DNA from: Deltaproteobacteria bacterium
Lineage (GTDB): Bacteria > Myxococcota > Myxococcia > SLRQ01
Assembly: GCA_007128675.1 (NCBI GenBank)
Contig: SKWY01000317.1
Coordinates: 1-13,501 of the forward strand
DNA: 13,501 bases
Direction: 5' to 3'
Positions 1-6,361 of this stretch are shown in pieces (position 1 is the first letter of the stretch; each line of letters starts with the position of its first letter). The translations under genes were made by a program, and so were the position numbers. The notes under the pieces were generated by a model. That model did no database searches and was not told the DNA's origin. It saw only the letters and a list, made by a program, of their open reading frames with translations.

Positions 1-1355
1 CCCTCTCCGGGACGCAGGACCTCGCCCAGACGAACTAAGTGTTCGTACTGCTGATAGGCCCATCTCTTGCTGGCCACCGTGGGAGATGCGAGTAGCTGCA
101 ACAAGGTCTCTGTTAGATCGGCTTTGGCTCCAAGGGTCCTTGGATCGAAAGCATGATGATCGTCGAGAGAGCTGGGCCGATCTCTTGGTCGATCGTACCT
201 TGGAGCTTCATCGGTGAGTGGGGCTATGGGTATGGCCGCGTGGATTCGGTCGTCTTCTCGAACGACCACTATGCCTGTATCGGTCACCCTGCCGATCACA
301 ACTACGTCCAACTGCCACCTTTCGAAGATCTCTTCGGCCCTCTTTTCGCATCCTCTCTTGAGAACCATGAGCAGTCGTTCTTGCGAGTCGGAGAGCATTA
401 CTTCGTAGGGGCTCATTCCTTCGTCGCGTCTCGGCACGGCGTTCAAATAGAGATCCATGCCGGTACCGGCGCGGCTTGCCATCTCGAAAGAGGCGCAGGA
501 AAGGCCCGCTGCTCCCATGTCCTGAATGCCGACCACCACATCGGTCTCCATCAGCTCGAGGCAAGCTTCCATTAGTCGTTTCCCGGTGAAGGGATCGCCC
601 ACCTGAACCTTGGAGCCTCTGTCTTCGCTCTCCTCGTCGAGGATTCTGCTTGCCATGGTCGCGTCATGAATGCCGTCACGGCCCGTCTTTGCCCCCACAT
701 AGAGCACCGGATTTCCGACGCCCGTGGCCAACCCGCGAAAGATTCGGTTGACCGGGAGAGTGCCCAAGGCAAACACGTTGACCAAACAGGTCCCATCGTA
801 GCTGGAGTCGAAACAGATCTCGCCGCCGACGGTGGGGACCTCCATGGGGGTTCCGTAGCTTGCGATTCCGGCCACCACGCCGCTTGTGAGATGCGGCGTC
901 CTAGGGTGCTCCGGCCGGCCGAAGCGTAGGGAGTCGAGTAGAGCAATGGGGCGAGCACCCATTGTGAAGACATCACGCAGTATTCCGCCGACGCCGTTAG
1001 CCGCCCCCTGATGGGGCTCGATGCAGCTGGGATGGTTATGGCTTTCCATCTTGAAGGCCACGGCTAGCCCATCCCCAATGTCGACTACCCCGGCGTTCTC
1101 CCCAGGGCCCTGAAGAACTCGTGGGCCCTCGCTCGGCAGCCTTGCAAGATGTATCCTGCTCGACTTGTACGAGCAATGCTCGCTCCACATCACCGAGAAG
1201 ATGCCGAGCTCCGTCCAAGTAGGATCTCGTCCCAGGATGGAGACTGCGCGACGATACTCCTCTCTGCTCAGGTGAGACGCAATGTCATCGGGTGTAATCC
1301 TAGGATCCGCGGGATGTGGTTCGGGGACGATTGGGTCTGGCTCGCTGGTGCTCAT
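1..1355 (-). CDS. purL: Phosphoribosylformylglycinamidine synthase, PurL subunit (N-terminal 451 codons; 3' end beyond the window)
   Basis: PurL catalyses the ATP- and glutamine-dependent conversion of FGAR to FGAM in purine synthesis, in the cytoplasm. My translation is open from ATG 1355 to the left edge. It shows family hallmarks in order: WSEHCSYK near residue 56, the metal/nucleotide segment ESHNHPS near 103-108, VPTVGGE near 173, VGIQDMGAAGLSC in the middle, DEAPRYDRP, and RWAYQQYEHLV close to the edge. The spacing fits the short (about 740-residue) PurL that works with PurS and PurQ, so roughly 290 residues should lie outside. The long gamma-proteobacterial PurL has a large N-terminal extension that is absent here. 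The start is chosen for being ATG at a suitable distance before WSEHC, although no strong ribosome binding site precedes it; an upstream GTG is possible. It is divergent from the UspA-like gene, with 145 nt between them. Confidence 0.96.
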   Translation of the reverse strand, partial: MSTSEPDPIVPEPHPADPRITPDDIASHLSREEYRRAVSILGRDPTWTELGIFSVMWSEHCSYKSSRIHLARLPSEGPRVLQGPGENAGVVDIGDGLAVAFKMESHNHPSCIEPHQGAANGVGGILRDVFTMGARPIALLDSLRFGRPEHPRTPHLTSGVVAGIASYGTPMEVPTVGGEICFDSSYDGTCLVNVFALGTLPVNRIFRGLATGVGNPVLYVGAKTGRDGIHDATMASRILDEESEDRGSKVQVGDPFTGKRLMEACLELMETDVVVGIQDMGAAGLSCASFEMASRAGTGMDLYLNAVPRRDEGMSPYEVMLSDSQERLLMVLKRGCEKRAEEIFERWQLDVVVIGRVTDTGIVVVREDDRIHAAIPIAPLTDEAPRYDRPRDRPSSLDDHHAFDPRTLGAKADLTETLLQLLASPTVASKRWAYQQYEHLVRLGEVLRPGE

Positions 1356-1500
1356 CAAGGATGCAGATAACCCCGAGGCCACGAGGCTGCAAGCACTCTG
1401 GTTCATTCTTGGAGTTCCGTTGAGCCGCCGAGTCCGGGGGGAGGGATTCGAGAGACCGAAAGTCCCTTCCTCTTGCCTCCGGCATGGTTACGATATTCCC

Positions 1501-1911
1501 ATGTTCCGAAACGTACTGGTCCCAGTGGATCTCGCGGACCGGCATGAGAAGGTCCTTGATGCCGCCATACGTCTGCTGGAGCCCGATGGTCGCATTGTCT
1601 TACTGCACGTCGTGGAGATGATCCCGGGGCTGCCTCGAGAGGAGGAGCAGAGATTCTACGAGCGGCTGGAGATGACCGCTCGCAGCCATCTGGAGGCCCT
1701 AGGCATGGAGCTTACCGAGCGGAGCGTCAACTGGCGGGCCGAGGTGATCGTGGGATCCAGGGCGGCGGATGTGGTTCGGGTGGTAATCGATCAGGGAAAC
1801 GATCTCGTCGTGCTCGCTTCACATAGGATCGAGCCCGATCAGCCGGTGCGTGGCACATTGAGCTACCAGGTCAGCGTGCTCGTTCCGTGTCCCGTGCTCT
1901 TGATCAAGTAA
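1501..1911 (+). CDS. UspA-family universal stress protein (single domain, degenerate nucleotide loop)
   Basis: This is a 136-residue single-domain Usp-fold protein, the usual length for the family. The first strand (FRNVLVPVDLAD, with conserved D10), the strand IVLLHVVEM at 32-40, DLVVLASHR at 101-109 and the final PCPVLLIK are typical. ATP-binding members carry G-x2-G-x9-G(S/T). Here the first part reads ASHR and only G118-T119 of the second part remains, so this is more likely a non-ATP-binding (UspA-like) member. The start was moved to ATG 1501, since the open frame extends upstream but Usp proteins begin right at the first strand. No clear ribosome binding site is visible. The gene stands alone, divergent from purL. 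Its ligand and trigger cannot be read from sequence. Confidence 0.88.
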   Translation: MFRNVLVPVDLADRHEKVLDAAIRLLEPDGRIVLLHVVEMIPGLPREEEQRFYERLEMTARSHLEALGMELTERSVNWRAEVIVGSRAADVVRVVIDQGNDLVVLASHRIEPDQPVRGTLSYQVSVLVPCPVLLIK

Positions 1912-2327
1912 GAGGCTTCTGCCGAGCCGAATGACCAAGGTGGAGCCCCGCTTCGAGTGGAATCCGGCACTCCGGTGGCCCCTGGACTCGATGCTCGAGA
2001 TAGGCCTTGCTGGCGAGACCGGCCGCGGTTCTCCATTATGCACCCGGACAGCGACGCAACGGTCCGGAGGTATCATTGGGCGTCATGGATCTCCTATTCT
2101 CTGTTGACGGTCATGATGAGAGAAGAGGAAGGACACGGGGGCCGGTGGGTCGCAAGGGCGCTGTTCTTTGAGAAGAAGGCGCTTTCGTGTCGGCTCGATG
2201 CCTTGCTATGATGCTCGCCACTTGGTGGGACTTTGTGGTGATGAGTTCAAGGAGCTCCGGTTAAGAAGGCTGTCTCGGGTTCCTTGAGAGTCCTCATGAA
2301 AGCGAGAAAGCCGCAACTGGAGAGAAG
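1912..2327. other. Intergenic region before the RRE/pseudo-radical-SAM cluster
   Basis: This 416-base stretch lies between two plus-strand genes. The only sizeable open frame (1957-2211) has no recognisable protein character and no good ribosome binding site, so I treat the stretch as non-coding. It holds a candidate extended -10 promoter at 2204-2212. A weak, bulged GC-rich inverted repeat lies at about 2014-2032, without a T-run. I see no clear terminator for the upstream gene. Confidence 0.6.
2204..2212 (+). promoter_or_regulatory. Candidate extended -10 promoter of the pseudo-radical-SAM cluster
   Basis: The bases TGCTATGAT match an extended -10 element (TGn followed by TATGAT). The -35 region about 17 bp upstream is poor, which extended -10 promoters tolerate. 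Transcription would begin near 2219 and give a leader of about 110 nt before the ATG at 2328. This is a pattern match only. Confidence 0.35.
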
Positions 2328-3626
2328 ATGCTGATCGATCAGATCAAGAAGGCCCTCAAGCCGTCGATTCCGAGAGAGAGTATGCCCGAGGCGGGTCTTC
2401 GTCACTACGAACGAGAAGTAAAAGGCGAGCCCGTCAGATACCACCTGCGCGTGGATAATGACGGCTCCGGACTCTTGATCGCCAATGCCGCCGCTGCCTG
2501 CCGTCTTTCTCCCACGGGAGTGGTCATAGCGGAGGGCCTGCTCGAGGGTGAAAAGGACAAGGTCATCCAAAAACGCGTGGCAAGGTCTTTTTCCGGCGTG
2601 GATGATGCCACCATTGCCAAGGATTTGGAGCGCGTTCGAAAGACCATTGACGACATGGCATTTCCCGGGGGGCGCTATCCGCTCTTGAATCTGGACGATC
2701 CGGGAACCAGCTCCCGAGGAAGGGCGCTGGCGGCGCCGCTCGCCGCGGAGATGGGAATAGACGGAACCGGTGATCCGAGTGCGCGGATTGACAAGCTGTG
2801 GCAGGTTGCCGTTCCTCAAGTCGTCCTGATCCACCTTCCAGGAGCCCCCCCGGAGAAGCTGATCGAGGGAGTAGAGCGCGCGGAGGATCACGGACTGATA
2901 GCCGGCGTCAGGGCCCCGGCCACGGATTTGCTCGAGAACGATCTTCTTGCCCGTTTGGTTCGTGTTGGCCTCGATCATGTGGATGTCTACTGGGCAAGCG
3001 CCGATGCGTCCCGTCATGACGAACTATTCGGCGCAGGCGATCACGATGCGGCAAGAAAGGTCTTCCGGAGCTGCAAGGAAATGGAAGTGTGTCCCGTAGC
3101 CGTCGTTCCAATCGTCGCCGGCAGTCTCGAAGGTCTAGAGGAGACGATCGGTTCCCTTAGGAGCATGGATGTTGGAGCAGCGACCTTGTTCGCGCTGGCA
3201 CAGAAGGAGGGGACAGACCCCTTGGGTGGTCTCGAGCCTGGAGCACTTCGTCAGGCGGCCGTAACGGCGGAAGAAGTAGCCGATCGACTGCACATGAACA
3301 TGATCTTTGCCCCGCCGGTAGAACGCGATCCGAATCAGACGTTGAAGGAGCAGCTTCGTCGCGGGCCTCGGGCGGCGGGAGAGGCGGCCATTCGTATCAC
3401 GCCGGACGGCTCGGTCATACCGCCCCATGGTCCGCGCAAATCCGTTGGGAACATTCTAAAGGAGCCTTTCGAGACAATCTGGAATCAGGATGCCTTCAGA
3501 CACTTGAGAGAAGCCGTGGCCGAGCCGGACACTTGTGATCAATGCCCCGGACTGGCCGCCTGCGTTGGCGGTTGTATTGCCAATCCAGATGTCTGGGCTC
3601 GGATCGAGACCTCGGAGGAAGCATGA
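2328..3626 (+). CDS. PqqD/RRE-like domain fused to a radical-SAM/SPASM-like protein without the iron-sulfur CxxxCxxC motif (pseudo-rSAM)
   Basis: This 432-residue protein has three parts. Residues about 38-110 resemble a PqqD-like RiPP recognition element: a beta-rich start (YHLRVDNDGSG), LSPTGVVIAEGLLEGE, then helices with the DDATIAKDLERVRKTID pattern. Residues about 115-330 read like a radical SAM barrel: LWQVAVPQVVLIHLPGAPPEKL sits where strand one and the GGEP motif belong, followed by GLIAGVRAPATDLL and VGLDHVDVYW. Residues 355-416 resemble a SPASM segment: ITPDGSVIPP, VGNILKEPFETIW and CDQCPGLAACVGGC (C403, C406, C412, C416). There is no cysteine between C58 and C249, so the [4Fe-4S]-SAM ligand motif is absent. 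The first SPASM cysteine (usually PC after DGxV) is also replaced. The start ATG 2328 has GGAG five bases upstream. The stop overlaps the next start (ATGA). I infer a non-catalytic recognition or scaffold protein for modifying a partner, perhaps the next gene's Cys-rich tail. Confidence 0.82.
   Translation: MLIDQIKKALKPSIPRESMPEAGLRHYEREVKGEPVRYHLRVDNDGSGLLIANAAAACRLSPTGVVIAEGLLEGEKDKVIQKRVARSFSGVDDATIAKDLERVRKTIDDMAFPGGRYPLLNLDDPGTSSRGRALAAPLAAEMGIDGTGDPSARIDKLWQVAVPQVVLIHLPGAPPEKLIEGVERAEDHGLIAGVRAPATDLLENDLLARLVRVGLDHVDVYWASADASRHDELFGAGDHDAARKVFRSCKEMEVCPVAVVPIVAGSLEGLEETIGSLRSMDVGAATLFALAQKEGTDPLGGLEPGALRQAAVTAEEVADRLHMNMIFAPPVERDPNQTLKEQLRRGPRAAGEAAIRITPDGSVIPPHGPRKSVGNILKEPFETIWNQDAFRHLREAVAEPDTCDQCPGLAACVGGCIANPDVWARIETSEEA
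3614..3626 (+). promoter_or_regulatory. Ribosome binding site and ATGA stop-start overlap
   Basis: GGAGGA lies just upstream of ATG 3623, which overlaps the TGA stop at 3624-3626 of the preceding gene. This fixes the start of the membrane protein and suggests translational coupling, so the two products are probably made in linked amounts. Confidence 0.75.
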
Positions 3627-5500
3627 AAAAGGCTTGTAGCTACTACGGACTGCTCCTAGCGGTTGGAATGTTTTGGGGAGCCCTGTTTCCTCATACGGCG
3701 GAGGCACAGGCCTATCGGTTTTCCGTGCCGGATATGAAGATGCAGGTTCATGTGTGGCCTGACGCCTCCGTTCGCATAGAGTACGAGATTACATTTCAGA
3801 ACGATCGCACGGGCAGACCCATAGACGCTGTGGACATAGGCCTTTTTCATGGCGACTACGACATTTCGGGAATGACGGCATTCATCGACGGACGTCCCCT
3901 CCCAAGGATTCGTCCATCGCCGTATGTGAGTCCGGGAGTCGAGATTCAGCTTGGCGGGAACGCAATACGTCCAGGTGAACGCGGAGTGTTTCGTTTCACC
4001 GCTTCAATGCCGAACATGGTCTATCAGGACACCACTCGAGACGACTATGCCTCTCTTAGAGTTACTCCAACCTGGTTTGGCTCGCAGTTCGTAGTTGGAA
4101 CCACCAACCTTCAGGTCGCCGTTCATATGCCGCCGGAGGTGGATGCGGAAGATTTACTCTATCAGGATGTCCCGTTTTCACAGACAGCGCTCTATGATGG
4201 GCGAGCAGTTGCCTATTGGAGTTTTCCCACGACTCGCATCATTGGTCCTCATATGGTTGGCGTCTCTTTCCCGAAGGAGGGCATGGAACGTGTCGTAAAG
4301 ATGACGAGATGGGATCTTCTGGTGCTTTGGTGGGAAGGGAACGAAACGGCTCAGATGGTCTCTGGCGCGATCTTGATAGCTCTATTCGCCTTCTTCTTCT
4401 TCAGGTTGACCGCCTGGACGGGATGGTCGGTCTTCATCGTGATGATCGGGCTTGCCGGCTGGTGGTTTTACGTGAACCCCGTCGCGCATCTCATGTCGTT
4501 GCCTTTCTGGCCCTTCGTTTTCGGTCTGATGCACTATGCCACCCGACAGGGAAGAGGGAAGCAGCGCTATCTTCCGCCCATAGCTTCGGTCGAGGGAGGA
4601 GGGCTCAAGAGAGGGCTCACCGCGCCGGAGGCCGCTGTCCTGCTCGAGATGCCCATCGGAAGGGTGGTCACACTGGTTGTCTTTGGTCTGCTCAAGAAAG
4701 GTGTTCTCAAAATGGAAAAAGAGCAGCCATTGACCGTGACCGTGGAGGATGAGTTTTCCGTAGATCGCTCCGTGCGCCTAGTAAGAGCGTCGGAAAAAGG
4801 GATCGTCCTCCACGCCTACGAGCATCCCTTCATAGACGCCATCAAGGAGAGTGCTCAAATAGCTCAAAAGGGTGGAACTCCCCTTTCAGAGATCGGGCTT
4901 TCCGATGCAATCAAGAACCTCATAGAACACACCGTGGAAAGGCTGGAGGGGTTCGATATCGAGGAGACGAAGCGGTACTACCAGCACATCATCAAGCGAG
5001 CCTGGTCGGAGGCCGAGAGCCTGGGAGAGGTCGAGCAGCGCACAAAAGCCATAGACAAGAATCTCGAGTGGATGCTGATGCAGGATGATTACCATGAAGG
5101 ATTTGGGAGATGGGAGACGCGAGGCTACACCTACTATCCAATATGGATAGGTGGGAGGCGCAGGCATAGCGGCTTCGGTGGTGCCAGCAGCTCTTCTGGT
5201 CTCGGCTCGATCGGCCGTGCCGGCGGCGCTTCGGCTGGCTCGTCTTCATCGTTTACTCCGAGCTTCAAGGACGTCTCCGGGTCGTTTGCGGGGTGGACCG
5301 AGAACGTGACCGGTCAGGTTGCCTCTTCCATCATGCCTAGCTCGGTTGGGGGAAAGAGCGGCGTGCTGGACCTATCGGGCTTCGATAGAGTCACCAGCGA
5401 TGTCTTCTCGGCTCTTGCGGAAAGCGGTGGTGGAATGGGCGGTGGTGGGTCTTGTGCTGGCTGCGCCTGTGCTTGTGCCTGCGCGGGTGGTGGCCGTTAG
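3623..5500 (+). CDS. DUF2207-like membrane protein with a Gly/Ser-rich, cysteine-repeat C-terminus
   Basis: The protein has 625 residues. An N-terminal signal sequence ends near AEA-QA (about residue 28). An extracytoplasmic beta-rich domain follows (about 30-235, VHVWPDASVRIEYEITFQN and onward). Hydrophobic helices lie at about 245-262, 267-285 and 287-304. A presumed cytoplasmic region comes next, with a winged-helix-like stretch (LTAPEAAVLLEMPIGRVVTLV, about 332-352), a charged helical region to about 490, and a Gly/Ser-rich tail (514-625). This order matches DUF2207-type proteins, whose function is unknown. The tail ends SCAGCACACACAGGGR, with cysteines at 611, 614, 616, 618 and 620. Apart from C5 in the signal peptide, these are the only cysteines in the protein. 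Start at ATG 3623 rather than an upstream in-frame codon, because of the signal peptide, GGAGGA site and ATGA overlap. I infer that the tail is a modification or metal-binding site and the likely client of the upstream RRE protein. Topology is not certain. Confidence 0.85.
   Translation: MKKACSYYGLLLAVGMFWGALFPHTAEAQAYRFSVPDMKMQVHVWPDASVRIEYEITFQNDRTGRPIDAVDIGLFHGDYDISGMTAFIDGRPLPRIRPSPYVSPGVEIQLGGNAIRPGERGVFRFTASMPNMVYQDTTRDDYASLRVTPTWFGSQFVVGTTNLQVAVHMPPEVDAEDLLYQDVPFSQTALYDGRAVAYWSFPTTRIIGPHMVGVSFPKEGMERVVKMTRWDLLVLWWEGNETAQMVSGAILIALFAFFFFRLTAWTGWSVFIVMIGLAGWWFYVNPVAHLMSLPFWPFVFGLMHYATRQGRGKQRYLPPIASVEGGGLKRGLTAPEAAVLLEMPIGRVVTLVVFGLLKKGVLKMEKEQPLTVTVEDEFSVDRSVRLVRASEKGIVLHAYEHPFIDAIKESAQIAQKGGTPLSEIGLSDAIKNLIEHTVERLEGFDIEETKRYYQHIIKRAWSEAESLGEVEQRTKAIDKNLEWMLMQDDYHEGFGRWETRGYTYYPIWIGGRRRHSGFGGASSSSGLGSIGRAGGASAGSSSSFTPSFKDVSGSFAGWTENVTGQVASSIMPSSVGGKSGVLDLSGFDRVTSDVFSALAESGGGMGGGGSCAGCACACACAGGGR
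5450..5497 (+). other. Cys-Ala repeat tail of the membrane protein (candidate modified segment)
   Basis: Codons 610-625 encode SCAGCACACACAGGGR. Both Cys codons (tgt and tgc) and three different Ala codons are used, so the repeat is kept at protein level rather than being a simple DNA repeat. Alternating Cys-Ala bounded by glycines resembles RiPP core peptides and thioether-forming substrates. Free thiols, metal binding or membrane anchoring through lipidation are alternatives. Confidence 0.6.
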
Positions 5501-5545
5501 AAGGTTTGTTCGTTTTCCTCGACGGTCTCGGATCGGGCCCTTATT

Positions 5546-6265
5546 GTGTCTTTTGATCTTCCTTCCGAAAGTCTTCTTGTCAGACAGTCCGAGAGACTGT
5601 CGGCTCTTCGTAGCCGTATCCTAAGAAGGCTTTCCATCGCGCGCCTTGGTCCAGTCTTGGACCTCGGAGCCGGGCATGGGGCCGTTGTAGGCGAGCTGGT
5701 TCGTCGCAGTCGGGGCCCCGTGGTCGCGCTGGATCGGCGCCTCGAACCATTTCGAAACGTCAAGAGCTTTGCCGGCGCCCTTTGCGTGAGAGGAGATGGC
5801 ATCTCCTTGCCCTTTTCGGACAGTGTCTTTGCATTCGTGCATCTCCAGCTGGTCTTCTTGTGGCAGAAGGATCCCGCGGCGCTTGCCTCCGAGATTGTTC
5901 GAGTCCTTCATCCGGGTGGCTCGATACTCGCAATCGAGCCGGATTTCGGGGCGTTGATGGAATGGCCCGAGTCCGTGGCGCTTCGAGGTTTATGGATGCA
6001 CGCGCTAGAGCGAGCCGGTGCCGATCCAAGAGTCGGTCGAAAGCTCCCCGTGCTCCTATCCTCGCTTGGCCTGAAGGTTCGGGTGGACCTATTGAATGGT
6101 ACATCCGAGGCCGACGCCGATCGGTTCGAGCTTCTTGGCGGCCTTCCGCTGACGACCGAGGAGCAAGAGCGCCTTGAAGTTTGCCGCATCGAGGATAAAC
6201 GTCTTTCGGGTGAGCGCAAGCTCGTTCATTTGCCATACGTGTTCACGAGCGCGAGCCGGCCCTAA
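5546..6265 (+). CDS. Class I SAM-dependent methyltransferase, third gene of the cluster
   Basis: A 239-residue Rossmann-type methyltransferase. Motif I is VLDLGAGHGAV (37-47), an acidic residue ends strand two (ALD, D63), motif II is near D84 (GDGISLPF), and the post-motif LHPGGSILAIEPDFG spans 121-135, as in the Methyltransf_11 group. The start is the GTG at 5546. The same frame is closed by the upstream gene's TAG at 5498-5500, and no ATG lies between, so GTG (or possibly an internal codon) must serve. The ribosome binding site is weak. It is 45 nt downstream of the membrane protein on the same strand and probably co-transcribed. The substrate is unknown: a small molecule is the default for this family, and methylation of the Cys-tail protein is a speculative alternative suggested only by position. 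Confidence 0.85.
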   Translation: MSFDLPSESLLVRQSERLSALRSRILRRLSIARLGPVLDLGAGHGAVVGELVRRSRGPVVALDRRLEPFRNVKSFAGALCVRGDGISLPFSDSVFAFVHLQLVFLWQKDPAALASEIVRVLHPGGSILAIEPDFGALMEWPESVALRGLWMHALERAGADPRVGRKLPVLLSSLGLKVRVDLLNGTSEADADRFELLGGLPLTTEEQERLEVCRIEDKRLSGERKLVHLPYVFTSASRP

Positions 6266-6276
6266 AGGACCGGCTC
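6253..6276 (+). repeat. Inverted repeat over the methyltransferase stop codon
   Basis: GAGCCGG at 6253-6259 pairs with CCGGCTC at 6270-6276 across a 10-nt loop that contains the TAA stop. It could protect the mRNA 3' end or form part of a termination region together with the larger hairpin at 6308-6347. There is no T-run. Confidence 0.5.
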
Positions 6277-6307
6277 CGCCGATTAGCTCGAAACTAGGCT
6301 ATGGGAG

Positions 6308-6347
6308 GCCGGACGACATTCGAGGTTGAGATCGAATGTCGCCCGGC
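6308..6347. terminator. Strong hairpin between convergent genes (possible bidirectional terminator)
   Basis: The left arm 6308-6323 pairs with the right arm 6332-6347: ten continuous pairs (CGACATTCGA with TCGAATGTCG), one A/C mismatch, then five G/C pairs, with an 8-nt loop. It lies between the methyltransferase stop (6265) and the stop of the minus-strand barrel gene (6362). The position suits termination or RNA 3'-end protection in both directions. No T-tract follows on either strand, so it is not a textbook intrinsic terminator. Confidence 0.6.
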
Positions 6348-6361
6348 GCTCGACAGCATTG

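Noticed and set aside
1957..2211. An 84-codon open frame in the gap before the pseudo-rSAM gene
   Set aside because: No ribosome binding site or protein-like pattern; it spans the candidate promoter at 2204-2212. Could be revisited if homologues exist.
2247..3017. A 256-codon open frame on the minus strand
   Set aside because: Antisense to the RRE/pseudo-rSAM gene, with no recognisable protein features.
2328..3626. Annotation as an active radical SAM enzyme
   Set aside because: The essential CxxxCxxC motif is absent; there is no cysteine between residues 58 and 249.
4216..4752. A 178-codon plus-strand open frame
   Set aside because: Out-of-frame shadow inside the membrane protein gene; Arg-rich translation with no domain.
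5450..5497. Cys-Ala repeat as a simple DNA tandem repeat or frameshift artefact
   Set aside because: Codons differ between repeat units and the frame is continuous from the upstream gene start, so it is a real encoded tail.
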